64,000 bases of DNA, from NCBI GenBank assembly GCA_947247005.1, contig OX365946.1, forward strand, positions 6,704,453-6,768,452, given 5' to 3'. How positions within the stretch are numbered: the first letter of the stretch is position 1; every line of letters begins with the position of its first letter. Both the position numbers and the translations under genes were made by a program. The notes below the pieces were generated by a model. That model had not been told where the DNA came from, did no database searches, and worked only from the letters and a program-made list of their open reading frames with translations. Of the stretch, positions 22,987 to 35,008 are shown piece by piece. The DNA is from Spisula solida (taxonomy: Eukaryota; Mollusca; Bivalvia; Venerida; Mactridae).

Positions 22987-23561
22987 GGTAAGAGTGTGTC
23001 CCATCTCTTCCGGTTGCACAGCAACCATGGAAGACTGATAATTATTATTCTTTTCTTTTCTAGATAGGGGCCTACTCTAGTTTTTGGAATATTTTTAAAC
23101 ATCATTAAAAAATAAAAGAAAATGTATGAGCTACAGAATATCGCATTTTAAATAACTTTTGTTATTCAATTGGTAGCCATTTTTCAGTAACGTTCTCTCA
23201 CTGCCGAACTGTGACACAAATTTTCAGATCCATTAGTGAATTCAAACTCTGACCAAACCACGTGCACAGGTGTTACCATAAACCGGATCTAATCCGTTGG
23301 CCTTCGGCCAAAGTATTGTCCGCTATTAGTCATACATGCAATACATTCATTACAATTGCTTGATAATTTTATTTGGGAAGAAATCTGTGAAAATCAGAAT
23401 ATGCTCCAGCTATAAACTCAGCATGAAAGAGAATGCCGACTTCATCACACATACGCTCGTTACGATAAAAATACAACTAGGAATGAGGTGTTGAGAACTA
23501 TCAATATACGTTGTGAGACCTATTTCACAATGCACCTATAAAGTACATACTTAAACCTAGA
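22987..23561. other. Intergenic, nothing identified
   Basis: No coding region, tRNA or clear repeat recognised on either strand. Confidence 0.4.
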
Positions 23562-24178
23562 TATGAGCCAGTCTCCATGAAAACCTGCTATTTTGACAAT
23601 AAAATAGATTTTGAGATTTTTTTATTATTTTAAAGAGTAATCTTATTGAAGCGAAATGCAAAAGAAATTGTGTTAGTATCTTGATTTTTAAGGAAGTTAC
23701 AGCTGTTTTTAGAGGCCCTATTCAGAGCCTTTTTTGTGTGACGCCTCAAATGTCATTCAAACGTTATTCGTTGTTTGTTGTGACAAGTACTTTATAAATA
23801 CACCATTTGATCAATTCTTGACATTAACTGTTCAAAATGGTATCACGTTTTAGAATGATGTTTTAAGTTTTAAAACATATGTCCAAATGGCGAATGTGCA
23901 CATTTAGAGATAGGCTACTACTGTTTTAAACAACTAACTTCTCGTTTTTCTCAATCAGAGTACTTTTCTGAAATTGGTCACCATAGCAACGAAGTAAGTG
24001 ATTTTGACATAATTCACCAGACATTTTAAAGCTAAGATATAGTAATTTATGGATAAATTACTTAAAATTGAATCTATAGACATGTCCTTTTTTTTATTTT
24101 AAAGCTTTTTTAAAACCTTGTAACATGTAATAATAACATAATGTCAAAATAGCAGGTTTTCCTGGAGACTGGCTCATA
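23562..24178. mobile_element. 617-bp TIR element, copy 1 (TATGAGCCAGTCTCC)
   Basis: Left end TATGAGCCAGTCTCCATGAA and right end GGAGACTGGCTCATA form inverted repeats of about 40 bp (with AAACCTGCTATTTTGACA inside). Flanking TA is compatible with a TA target. A second copy lies at 44373-44987 in reversed internal orientation. An X-box-like palindrome, GTCACCATAGCAAC, is at 23977-23990. Non-coding. Confidence 0.85.
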
Positions 24179-24329
24179 TATAAACGAGTTAGACTGACAA
24201 ATGCCGTTAGAAATTCAAAATGTATTGTTAATGTACTGATTTAGTACAAGTATGTTAATATCTTACAGATGAAAACCTATGGAAAAAGTATGGTTAAATT
24301 ATTTGACGAATGGGGAAAAGAAAGTTTTC

Positions 24330-24448
24330 CTAAGTTATAGTTAGAACATATTAAGTAAATTTTAATGATTAAAAAGGGCGGAGCGAGCGAAGCGAAGCGA
24401 GTCCTTTTTAGTCATTAAAATTTACTTAATATGTTCTAACTAACTTAG
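24330..24448. repeat. 119-bp near-perfect palindrome
   Basis: Arms of about 45 bp: GAACATATTAAGTAAATTTT on the left and its complement on the right, continuing inward through TAAAAAGG/CCTTTTTA to a short GCGAGCGAAGCGAAGCGA loop. It could extrude as a cruciform. The right arm overlaps the left end of the next element. Confidence 0.8.
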
Positions 24449-24599
24449 AATATAACATTCTGCATTCTGATTGGCCGATAGAAATTAGCGCCAACGCATG
24501 ACGTCAAGTCTGTTAAGAGAAAATTTTAATGATTAAATTTTCATTTATCCGCGAAAATGTGGCGTTTTCATTGGCTCATAATGTAGGTTATATTCTAAG
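24444..24599. mobile_element. 156-bp MITE with CTTAGAATATAAC ends
   Basis: Perfect 13-bp inverted repeats CTTAGAATATAAC (24444-24456) and GTTATATTCTAAG (24587-24599). The interior carries a CRE-type palindrome TGACGTCA (24499-24506) and two ATTGG (inverted CCAAT) motifs, so it could act as a portable promoter-like segment; that is inference. Confidence 0.7.
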
Positions 24600-26574
24600 G
24601 AGTATTTGCCAGACGATTATACGGGCCCATGTCTAGGGAAAACGTCTGAACTTATAGGTATGCGAAATGATAAAATATTCGAAAAATATGCGTGATGCTT
24701 TCACTGAAAACTCTTCCCTAGTCTACTTGATTACGTATGCCACTTCGTCAACATGTGCTTAATTTAAGTCATAACTCTTTTCAATAGCCATGTTTGTGGT
24801 TAGTACCCATGGATTTATGACCTGGCCACCGGACTCGATTCTCGGTCACGGCCGGTCATATCAAACAATACTGTCGATTTTTCTCCGCATATGAAGAAGC
24901 TGCTTGTGGAGTTGAAGGGCACGTTTATATTGGTTTAGATGTATCGGAGGCCGTATATAATTGATCAATTGTTTAGAAACGTCGTAAAACCGCATAAGCA
25001 TAAACATGAGTCTTAAATAATTTTGCGATACGTCAAACAAATATTCAATACTAAATCGATAACAACTTTACTACTTTATTATTGCAATGTAATGTATGTT
25101 TGGACTCCATAATCACATTTTAAATGAGTGCAAATCAGGTCCAACTGTACAAAAGGCAGAACAGTAATACTAGTATGACCAAGCTAAAGTGAACACATAT
25201 TATTTTTTAAATGAAATGGTCAAGGAAATGCTGAGGCCTAAATTCAGGGATTACATCAAAGATTTATCCAGTGGGAAATACAAGGTCGATACAAAAGTTA
25301 GAAAACATGATAAACTAGAAACTGAAGTAGCTTCATTTAGAAAGCTGAATGTGGACTAAAGACCATTCTCGTTCACCAGAGTATTCTTCGTCCGAAACAT
25401 AGTCTGGGAACTTGACTAACTACTGATGTATGAGGATGACTGATGATGTTTAAGGTCCTGTTTTCCTTTTACATGTAATATCATTGAGCAGAACCAAGAA
25501 CAAGTCTGAGATATTTGGCTTGTTTAATGGCCAGTATTCCAGTCAAACTAAAGCATACAGGTGTATAGTCTGTGATGTCGGGGATCCACATTGTTATATT
25601 TACTTGCAACATATAAAAGATAACTCACACATATGCGTAACTAAAAAACTACGGCGAGTTTTCTTGGTCGAATCGACGCTTTGTTGATCGGAATTTTCTG
25701 TGCTCGATACCCACTTGTGACGTCAGTGATTGTGCATATATCTTAGGGGATAAGGTATTGATTGTATTTCCCTTGTTTAAAACAATACAATACAATGTTA
25801 TGATATTACATGGTTTGTGTGTTACAAGTGACATACCTAAATAAATCGACTGTACCAGTAATAAAATTTGGTATAATTGTTTGGTGTTGCTTTTACGTTC
25901 TACTATATGTTCCCTAGCCCATGAATACAAGGTGAAAATATTATAGCCTGCACGTCTACGACACTTTCTTTTAACAATATTATCTTAATAGTGAAAACAA
26001 TTCTTGACAAGTCACTAAATGAAGTACCGTATACGAATTTATGAAAATGTCAAGCGCTGATAAAATGGATAAGGCGGTGGCGGCAAAATGCTTTGCAATT
26101 GTTTCTTGGTTTCTAAAAACAAGCACGTATAAAAAGTGTCATTGCAATGTAGTACAAAGTACGAATGCAAGCTTCGTACGGCTAGCGCCAAACATCTCAT
26201 CCGTATAGCCTGTTATATAATCGCACAGTATCGCCAAAATAAGCCGGGATGACAATCTCAAATTTATTATTATATAGCATATAATATAGATAATATTTAA
26301 AAGATGTTCTGTATATATGAGGGATGTTCAGAAATAACGTAGACTTTTACTCTGGAGTTCGCATTTGTTATAGTACGAAATTAATGAATACACCATCATA
26401 ATTCGGAATCGTAACAAGGTCGGGTCGATTGAATAACCCCAACAATCACCTCACTGAGTCTCAAATATAACAATTAGCACCCAATGCACTTCTCAAAAAT
26501 GACTTCATACTAATTGTGATCGTAATGTCTGAGAATGTTGGTGGTTGCCTATTGAATATCGTATATGTTTCTTC
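24600..26574. other. Intergenic; one unassigned exon-like frame
   Basis: No recognised gene. A 48-codon frame ending TAA at 25357-25359 reads NEMVKEMLRPKFRDYIKDL early and is charged and helical in character, more protein-like than its surroundings, but I cannot name a family and see no convincing splice sites. The 67-codon frame at 25484-25687 is likewise unassigned. A fragment GGGATGTTCAGAAATAACGT at 26322 resembles a mariner-type end. Confidence 0.35.
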
Positions 26575-26576
26575 TA

Positions 26577-27408
26577 TACTCAAACGCAAAATAAACTGTA
26601 CACGGGGTTTTAACATGTTTTTTTAGACATTCGTAAAAGAAAGTACGTATATAGTGTTTGGTGTCAAAGTTTAGCTCATTCAATTGCCTATAAAACAGAA
26701 CACATTTTTTAATACCGCTGTGAAAAGAATCGTGTTTGTCGTTTAAGCGTGGTAGGGGTCAAAATAAAAATTGCATAAATTGTGATATCGGTGTTTTTGT
26801 GAATAAAATTAAGTTGTAGGATTCTCAAAATGGTTTACTTGTGATAATGTCATTAATATCGGGTATGATCTCTATTTTGACGTTTAAACTGTGCGATACC
26901 ACGTCTCATGGAATTGACGTCACGTTGTACGACTTGCGGAGGAATTGCATTCCATTCGACCTGAAGAGCATTCTGTAGCTCCTGCAAATTGTTGACATTA
27001 TGTCGCGATCGTACTTTTCTACCGAGAAGGCCCGTGCAACATTATCAATAGGAGTACCTCTAATGAGCATCAGCAACGCCTCAATTCGCTGACGTTTCGA
27101 TAATCTTGGCATCGCAAGTTCTGATTTTACAAAGATTGTTTTGTGTTTTTCTTACTCCTTGGAGTTGCGAAAATGAATGAGAGTTTATTTGACCGACTTC
27201 ACCATTATCAAGTCTCTGCACGCGTAAATCATGCAAATATCCTGTTTTGTGACGTTACGTAACATTTAATCCGATACGGCCTACTTGAGTCCTTTGTTCA
27301 ACATCGTGTCACACGTACTTTACATGGTTCAAACATGAAATGCCTACGACACATATTGTCATAGGTATACCAGTTTGAAACATGCACAGTTTCTTTTGCG
27401 TTTGAGTA
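26577..27408 (-). mobile_element. Internally deleted Tc1/mariner element
   Basis: Inverted ends TACTCAAACGCAAAATAAAC and its complement (GTTTCTTTTGCGTTTGAGTA), flanked by TA on each side (26575-26576 and 27409-27410), the Tc1/mariner target. At 832 bp it is about half the length of an autonomous copy and contains only the two ends of the transposase gene. Confidence 0.82.
26870..27112 (-). pseudogene. Tc1-like transposase remnant (N- and C-terminal parts fused)
   Basis: The - strand frame opens MPRLSKRQRIEALLMLIRGT, the start of the first helix-turn-helix of Tc1-like transposases, and runs through VARAFSVEK. The sequence then jumps, in another frame, to NNLQELQNAL...EWNAIPPQVVQR and SMRRGIAQF, which is the C-terminal tail. 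The whole catalytic DDE core is deleted. A frameshift separates the parts, so no functional protein is made. Confidence 0.82.
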
Positions 27409-27615
27409 TATAATTATTTCTAGACCGCGTATTACGTTTTTGTGCCCGAAATACGCCTTCGTAAACGTCCACGCTGTGACTATAGGTGTTCAAATATGAC
27501 CTGCATCTCTTTATACAATTTTAATATCATTTTAAGACCCAAGTATGACTCTAAGAACTCGTCATAGATGTGTATTATTGATCAAATTGGAGGATTTCAG
27601 TGGGATTTCCCCCTA

Positions 27616-27942
27616 ATGCACCAGTCAATATTTTGCCCGCCCGGGGGACGGCGTGCGACCCAGGTGGAATTAGGCATTTTCAAATGTTGTATGTCTAAAT
27701 CCCCACCCAGAAGACAATGCTAACTGTTTCAATCCCCCCGTGGGGCATAGTTTTTCATCCGTGAATAAATCCAACCACGAATAAAAGTATCACTGCCGTC
27801 TTTCGCGGTGTCGAAAGTCCCGGACGATAGTCTATTCCCGGGGACTCGGAGTCGATAAGGTCGTCGAATTCCAGCCTGTCGGAAGATTCATCTGTCTAAT
27901 CCCCCCTGTTTCCCCCGGCGGGCATACTATTGACTGGTGCAT
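27616..27942. mobile_element. MITE with ATGCACCAGTCAATA ends
   Basis: Inverted ends ATGCACCAGTCAATATTTTG and its complement (ending TTGACTGGTGCAT), with inner CCGCCCGGGGG / CCCCCGGCGGG. 327 bp, GC-rich compared with its surroundings, non-coding. Confidence 0.8.
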
Positions 27943-28520
27943 AGTACCTTTATAAGTTATCACTGCGCGATAGTTCGTGTTAATCAATAACGTCATGACG
28001 TATAACGGATTGGAGAACATGTGCTATTCACGTGTTGTGCATTTCTATCTATACAGTTTAAATGTCACTAAGACGTCTGTGTACAGTGTTTTGACATTGC
28101 ATGATATATTGGCAGAGTTTTAAACAGAACGTTTAACCTAAAATTATACTATCAGCAGTGAAAGTAATGACACAAAGTGGACAAAATGGGTTGACCCGTA
28201 ACCATGGTTATTCAAATGACGGGTTTACCTATAATATCCATAAAAATGTGTTATCAGATAGCCAGATAATTCCGATTTCAAAAAGCATGGTCATATATAA
28301 TCTGCATACAACATTGAATGTTATACAGCTAAAGGCTACGTTATTTCTGAAGGTCCCTCGTAGTACTTAAGACAGATCGCTATCGCAACATTAGTCATTC
28401 AAGTACTTTTTAATTGTTCATCTATTTACGGAAAAAGGCCGCAGGAAACGATGAAGAGGTCGTAAACGAGTGTTGTTAGAATGATCAAATAATTAACGCA
28501 TGTAAGTATTGAAGGATAAG

Positions 28521-29067
28521 ATGGCTGAATATCAAGCGAGTAGTACAGACACGTATAGACTGAAGAAATTACACGGTTGCTGGTTTTTGGAGAATTCCTA
28601 CACACGGAAAACAAAACGTCTGCCGTTTTTGTCTTCCAAAGTGAATATTACATTGGAGGATAATTTTATATTTGCGGACGATAATGTGTATGAAATTAAA
28701 GAAACCGACAGTGGGGTTTCCAGCATTGAGAAAGTCGGAGATTTGATTTATACCAGCGAACAACAGGCTGACGGCGGTGTATCAACAGCTAAGCAGGGTA
28801 GAGGGAATGGTTCAACAGGTAAAATGATTAATTCACCCGAGCTTGGTGTTCACGATAAATCAACAGTCCAAACAGATACCGGGATTAAAAGCGCCAACGA
28901 TCTTTATTATACTCTGCAAGAAGTGGATGGAGTGACAAGGTCTGTTCGTGATATAAACATCCGCTCGTATGAATGTGATAGTGCCGAATATGTTGAAGGT
29001 TCTAAAATCGATGGCCCAAAGCTACAAACGAAGAATCACCAGGAGCACCACACGACGCAGCAAAGAG
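28521..29067 (+). CDS. IRS-type PTB domain protein, exon 1 (N-terminal Tyr-rich region)
   Basis: The start is the first ATG (28521) after an in-frame TAA (28503-28505). 182 codons plus one base, ending at an AGAG^GTACGG donor. The protein begins MAEYQASSTDTYRLKKLHGC. Residues 20-60 could be a diverged, partial PH-like strand set (GCWFLEN, KRLPFLSSKV, NITLEDNFIF), but a full PH domain is not recognisable. Residues 60-180 are hydrophilic and probably disordered, with scattered tyrosines (VYEI, LIYTS, DLYYTL, RSYEC, AEYVEG) that could be phosphorylation sites in a docking protein; that role is inference. Confidence 0.78.
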
Positions 29068-29544
29068 GTACGGTACACACTAGTTTTTACTACAATATAG
29101 ATAATCAACGGTTATATGGTTAACGGGTTTAAACACGCGACACTGGGGTAAGCTAGCCTTAGTCGGGAACTAAAGAAATATATTTCCTTGTTATACAAGG
29201 TCTCCTAATGTCCTAAGTGTGATACTCAAATAATTAAAATCGGAGAAGTCATACAGGAACTATTGCATATATAAGACATCAGTTCAGAAAATGAAAGTTT
29301 GAGTTTTGTAGGTAAATTGGATCATTACTTTATGTGATCATGTGGATACATTAATTGACGCTGTCAATCACAAAATGGTCTAAATTGTGGCGCGACATGT
29401 ATGTGATATATTTTTATTTCAAACTCGTCTGATTAGTATTATCAATGTCCCAAAATGACGACAACAAGCTTAAAACTATTATGCCGCATATAAATTATTA
29501 GTATTCTTTAAAAAAGATAAATTAAGTCGGACAGGGAAGGCAGC

Positions 29545-29653
29545 ACTCAAATTAACCAGCCGAGCAGAGAAAACATAAAAACATACATGACACATTGCCC
29601 AACACACAACCGAACAAGAAAATGATTTGCCAAAGTCCATCCTGTCGAAACGG
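29545..29653. repeat. Dispersed repeat in the PTB gene intron
   Basis: Similar over about 100 bp to 22205-22320 (shared AACCAGCCGAG, AGAAAACATAAAA, ACACAACCGAAC blocks). No ends or coding seen. Confidence 0.55.
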
Positions 29654-30218
29654 TTTGATTGCTAATAAGTTTTAGTAACTATTAATTACTAGTAAGCGCT
29701 ATATATCGACGACTATTGGTTGATTTCTAACAAGTATGACCGTCATTACCAACGATTGCGAAGTTAAATGCTCAACCTCGTCCATGACTAGATTCAAACA
29801 CCCTAATTTTGGATGACGTTCTCTACACCCATCGGTAACTGTGGTGTTTCTTAATTTCATGAACGTCTTTATGCTTTATCTTTTTGGTCGATTGTGAAAC
29901 AGATTTGCAACTTATATTTATCACTCTCGACACCCCTTTGCCGATGAGCTATCTGTTTTGGTGTTAGTCATGAGCTCCTGACTAATCAAAACTGGATTGG
30001 GTCTGATTACATTTTGCAAATACTTAATTTTACTTAGTGGTATTGGTTGAATTCTAAAATTCTGTGGGAAAGGACCTATAGTTTTCAATACCAAAATGAA
30101 ACACGTTCTACGCCATATTTGCTTGAGAAAAATGCAGCAAGTAGTTCTCTTCTTTCAATGAAAGGTGTAAGACAAGTATGAAATATTGATTGATTTATTA
30201 TAAATGCTTGTGTTCCAG

Positions 30219-30523
30219 CTGAAGTAACACGCCAAGTACTGATAGAAGATACTAAACTTTCCAAACTATGCGGCTTAAGCGGAATGATGGAACTTCGAGT
30301 GAACGCATCTGGCTTTTCGTTCTACGACACAAATAGCAATTCCGCTACGTATACCTTCGATAACCGTTGGGTAAGAAAGTATGGGTGTTCTGGTGATATG
30401 TTTACATTTGTAGTTGGTCGAATGTGTACAAATGGTGAAGGTGAAATAAAGGTTATCACTGACGAAACACGCAAACTGAATAGAAATATTTTTCATATTT
30501 GGCACAGTCAAAGCAAACAGTAA
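30219..30523 (+). CDS. IRS-type PTB domain protein, exon 2 (DOK/FRS2-like PTB)
   Basis: Acceptor TTCCAG (30213-30218); the 1,151-bp intron is GT-AG and phase 1, and joining gives an Ala codon and an open frame to TAA at 30521-30523 (283 aa in total). The exon encodes an IRS-type PTB fold in order: LCGLSGMMELRVNASGFSFY (strands 1-2), TYTFDNRWVRKYG (the W..IRxYG motif), DMFTFVVGRMCTNGEG (the F-FE-GRRC-TGxG motif) and a short C-terminal helix. The arginines of VRKYG and GRMC correspond to phosphotyrosine contacts in DOK PTB domains. Such proteins dock on activated receptor tyrosine kinases at the membrane. Unusually, the protein ends right after the PTB domain, with none of the long C-terminal tail of DOK or FRS2. 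Confidence 0.85.
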
Positions 30524-30587
30524 TCCACTTTCCTATCATTTATTGGTACACCAACCATATCAGTGCTAATCAAAACGTATGTCCTTT

Positions 30588-30593
30588 AATAAA
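30588..30593 (+). promoter_or_regulatory. Candidate polyadenylation signal of the PTB gene
   Basis: AATAAA lies 65 bases after the PTB gene stop codon, a sensible distance for a short 3' UTR. No transcript support available. Confidence 0.5.
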
Positions 30594-30691
30594 TGTAAGA
30601 ACTATAAAACAATCTTTGTTTATTTATTATTTGCCTTCTAAGACGTCCCATCAAATTTCTCCAAATGCATCAATTCAGTTGGCTTGCAGTA

Positions 30692-30907
30692 TACTGTAAA
30701 ATCATTATTTTTCTAGGGAGTTGAATTTTCGTCGATTTCGTTGTTGCACTCAATCACGAAATATAATCCCTTCGATTAATCGACCTCTCAAATGCAAAAC
30801 ATGGGTTTATCCGTTAATGTTGTGTAATCCATGAATTGACGACCCCACGAAAATGTATTTTTATCAAAATCCAATTTAATACCCACAAAATGTGTTATTT
30901 TACAGTA
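30692..30907. mobile_element. MITE with TACTGTAAAAT ends
   Basis: TACTGTAAAATCATTATTTT at the left and GTTATTTTACAGTA at the right, with TA as the outermost dinucleotide on both sides. 216 bp, non-coding. It resembles, but is not the same as, the element at 1338-1551. Confidence 0.78.
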
Positions 30908-32409
30908 GTTGCACTGAAGAAAGGGATCTAAAGGGCTCAATATCATAACACTTCAATGAAACGCGACTCAAGAATCGCTTCTCATTACCACTCCACTTTC
31001 GGTTTATGGAAACTTGGCAGGTATGCCATTGACCAACTTTCAATCACAAGCAAGGTTTTAATGCATATAAGCTACCTACGTAGAGCAGAATTGTTCTTTT
31101 CATTTTTTAGTAGCAGTGACCTTGACCTCCAACTGCCACACTTTTAATCCCAAACGCTGTTTTCACATAGCTACCTACACAGCAAATGTCATCATGCTAA
31201 AGGCACATTTTAAGGTGTCTATGGCAATGACCTTTGCTGCAGAACTCAAAAGGTCCATCATTCTGGGATGAATAATTATGGTTAAAACATAATTTTCAAA
31301 TATTGCTATTATTAAAATTAATAATAGAGGCTCTAGGCACTGTTGTATCTAAGTGCAAACGGTAGTACAAAAGTAACACAAACCGGATAATTTTATGTAG
31401 AACAACTAGAAATGCGATAAAGGGATGCACACTATTAATAATGTTTTTATAGTCAAAAAACGCATATCCAACATATCTGGTGATAATGTGCAGCTGTTAC
31501 AGAATGCTATTTGTATTTGTGTGTGTCTGTAACATACCCGTTAGTACTTTTGTGAAATTATAGATATAATACCTACATATATCGAGAACCAATAGAAGAC
31601 TTACTTATCATTTTGTGTTCGGATCGATCTGTTCAAAACATGTTCATGCAAAAAAAGTACAAAAAATGGATTCTGAGAGACGTGTATTTTATCAAATTTA
31701 ATGTTTTCGGTTAGAGAGCATAACACCATCACAGGACTTCGTTTATAGACCATAACACCGTCTGCTGGAGACCATAACATAATTATTAGACATGCATTTT
31801 TTGGTCCGCTGTTGTCAAACGCGGCATATTTTAGGCTTTGTTTGTTCCAAGATAGTTTAGATATCCACGTGTTATAAAAGAAAGAACAGTTGATTTCTAA
31901 TTCAAGTTATGGCTTTCTCGTGCTTAAAATGTTGGAATTATTTATGAATTAATAAAACGTATTTAGATATACTGGTATTTTGTCATTAAGTACACATTAA
32001 GTGTAAGTTATCATGGAATAAAAACATACATTGTTGATATATTTATAACCTGCTCAGTGATTAAAGTATGTTGTTGATATGCATGTATGAGAACATTCGG
32101 ACATTTTAGAGATCTTAGTTCGTAGCTGAAAGCAATGTCATATTCATGTACAGTGCAACCTCTCCAGGGCAGCACTGCATTGAACAACAACCTCTTTTAG
32201 CACATAAACATGTTGTTCGAGAAGAAACCATTTTATATGCACATAAACCTTTCCAGAGTAACAACCTATGTACAACAACCAAATGTTATATTTCACAATG
32301 TGTGTCGCTATAGAGAGGTTTTATTGTTTTCAACGTGCACATTGTTCTCTAAGAATACGATTTTATCTTAGAATTGCACTATATGGCATGACTGTTGAAA
32401 AGAACATGT
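30908..32409. other. Intergenic, no gene
   Basis: No coding region supported. Short local repeats include three copies of a CCATAACACC-like string (31717-31775). A CAACCTCTCC segment (32157) has a complementary GAGAGGTT near 32313, a possible decayed TIR element. Confidence 0.45.
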
Positions 32410-32705
32410 TTACGAGCGTCGTGCGACAGTCGTGCGATTGACTCTCAGCTGCCGTAGGATAGTAAATGTCCACAAGACTGTCGTGCGACAATCGCACGAC
32501 CTTCGCATGATATTGATATGATTGTAAGTGCCTTGTTAGAACTTATAATCACAAACAAATCGTGCGTCCATCGTGCGTCCATCGCACATCCATCGCTTGC
32601 ACGTCCGTTCGCACGATGCAGACATTTTCTTAAGTCCGTCGTGCGACCGACGCACGATAATCCCCAAATGAATGTGGGGCCCGTCGCAAGTCCCTCGTAC
32701 GACAA
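32410..32705. repeat. Cluster of TCGTGCGA / TCGCACGA palindromic words
   Basis: At least nine copies of TCGTGCG or CGCACGA occur in both orientations within 300 bp (for example near 32418, 32428, 32480, 32491, 32558, 32568, 32608, 32637, 32650). The two overlapping opposite-strand reading frames (86 and 96 codons) are explained by this repetition. Composition and style resemble the CGTACG-rich inverted repeat at 60581-61945. Confidence 0.6.
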
Positions 32706-33399
32706 TTGTGAAAGAGTTTTTTCCTACAAGTTAAGAAAGTCAACTTCGAAACTTTATGATACACATGGCGACGACATATACTCGTGTATATGTAGTTTCA
32801 GCTTTTAAGGGATGGGGGTGATAGAATCAATGTCAACAGAGGACCGGAAGACTGGTGTGTGGTAGCTCCGACAAAAACGCGTGTGGTTTGACGCTGTAAA
32901 TGCAATTCGACGTGGGACTATCCAGATGACACAAATCATTTTATCATACAGATAGTGAGTTTCAATTGGGTTACGTGATTATGACGTCGTTTCACATTTT
33001 GAAAGGACGAGTAAATGTATGCATGAATTCAGGAGTCTAAGAAGAATACCGGGGATGAAATTTTCAGGAGCCGTTAGTGCCACTAAAGAAACGTCCTTAT
33101 GGCGTCGTTGACGTATGGCTGGCGGCGATGTCCGTTAGTATGCATCATGTATATGCTAATATCTCAATCAATAATTGGTGCATTTATATTAAATTTGGCT
33201 ATCATATTCAAAATAGATTCATGTAACTTTGTGTAAAATTAGGTTGTTTGACTTGCATTGTGTACAATTTAATAACATCAGTGACATTGATTTTGAATAT
33301 GACAAAATATGGCAGTTAATGGGGACTGACTTTTGTCTTCAATAAACACGAGCATGAAATGGACTCAAATAATTGATAGCCATTCCTTTATTTTCTTGT
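32706..33399. other. Intergenic, nothing identified
   Basis: No coding region or clear repeat recognised. Confidence 0.4.
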
Positions 33400-33677
33400 A
33401 CAACAAGTCATTAAGAATTACAAGCAATCCAGAAGTCCCCTAACGGTTTAAGCCATTTTCAATGTTTCTGTTGCCATAGCAACCACATTTTTGTCGGAAT
33501 CAACATATGTTTGGACGTGCATTATCCCCCTATTGCCCCCTATCCACATACTAAGTTTCTTAAACCTAGCTTGAAAACTGTTTGGGTTATGTCAGGATCC
33601 AGATATTTTGACAGACATACTGACGGACGGATGGAAAACCTATAGTCCCCTCCGGTCAAAAACCAGAGGGGAGTAAT
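33400..33677 (+). mobile_element. Family D ACAACAAG...hairpin element
   Basis: Starts ACAACAAGTC, contains an X-box-like GTTGCCATAGCAAC (33470-33483) and a short GACGGACGG microsatellite (33621), and ends in the hairpin TAGTCCCCTCCGGT / AACCAGAGGGGAGTA. Same layout as families A (read on its - strand) and B. Non-coding. Confidence 0.6.
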
Positions 33678-34098
33678 AAAAAAGATAATTATGAATAATT
33701 GTAACCATGGCAACTATAACTAGTGTAGGAGTCAGAAATTGCCATTCCTTTAACCTGTACGTATCCTCAATAACTACAAACGACTTTGTATGGAAATTCA
33801 ACTTGTATTTTGGTTGTAAGCACTTGGAACAAAGCGCTGATCAATTACATATTACATCATATTAGCAAACCATACAGAAATCAGTTATCACATACAATGT
33901 AACATGTAATACATTGGCAAGATGTGTACAATTAATTGTGCGGCTTTTCCGTTGTTTTGCGATATCATTGTTCAGGAGCATTTTACCATTTATGCACTTA
34001 TAGGCAAAACATCAATAAATAATACATATACATAATGCAGTTCATTCTTATTAAATACAGCACTTTATACAGAAGTTATTTCATTAAATGAATTCAAC

Positions 34099-34600
34099 GT
34101 TTAACCATCTATAACAATATTTTAACATAACACTCAATAATGTTACAGTGTACCTTTAGGCATCAAATAAAACGATGTTCATTGCGCCAATTTTTAAAAG
34201 ACACAAAATTTACGACCAGCGCGGTTTATGTCCCAAAGCTGAATGACAATTTTATACTTTTACCGCCAAAACTGACCATTTCATGCTTGCATTGTTATCA
34301 ATACATATACCGTATCTCTGATACTACCATAACAATGGAAATTAATTTACCACTAATTCGTAAACTCAAACTAGGGAAATTATATATTTCCTTCAACCTG
34401 AACGTATTCTCAATAACAAGAAACTACTTTGTATGGAAATTCAACTTGTTTTTTGGTTGTAAGCACTTTAACCATCTATAACAATAAACTGACAATATTT
34501 TAACATAACCACTCAATAATGTTACAGTGTACATATACTACCATAACAATGGAAATTAATTTCCCTCTAATTCGTAAACTCAAACTAGGAAAATTATATT
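34099..34600. repeat. Local segmental duplication
   Basis: Two blocks are each present twice in direct orientation: AACCATCTATAACAATA...GTTACAGTGTAC (34099-34150 and 34469-34532) and CCATAACAATGGAAATTAAT...CTAGG (34326-34376 and 34541-34590). A further block, CTTTGTATGGAAATTCAACT, is shared between 33785 and 34427. The 113-codon frame here is not assigned. Confidence 0.7.
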
Positions 34601-35008
34601 TAATGTTCTAAGATTGCCGTTGTTTAATATCAAATATATTCGAACAACATTCATATTATAATTCGATTATAACAGCATATGCTATCAAATTCGCTCACAG
34701 TAAACTTAAAACAATTATGTCAGGCAATTTTAAATACATAAAACCAAGGTATTTATGTAAGTTGTGAACTCATTTATACCACATGACTCTACATTGTAGC
34801 TGCTCGCAGATTTTGTATTTGAATTCCCTGCTCTAGTTCAATGTTACTTTAATAGTTGTACATTAAAATTGTACAAGTAAAACATTGACATAACAGTTAT
34901 CACTGAGAGTACATAAATGAACACTGGATTTATTTACATCGTGTACGTGCGTGTTATTGCATACTAAATAGTATATAAATTATACTGACGTATAAAACGC
35001 TACAGTGA

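Noticed and set aside
25213..25359. Possible coding exon reading MVKEMLRPKFRDYIKDL
   Set aside because: Protein-like composition but no recognisable family, no convincing splice acceptor, and no neighbouring exon; kept only as a note.
32445..32808. Opposite-strand ORFs of 86 and 96 codons
   Set aside because: Both cross the palindromic TCGTGCGA word cluster, which is open in several frames by composition.
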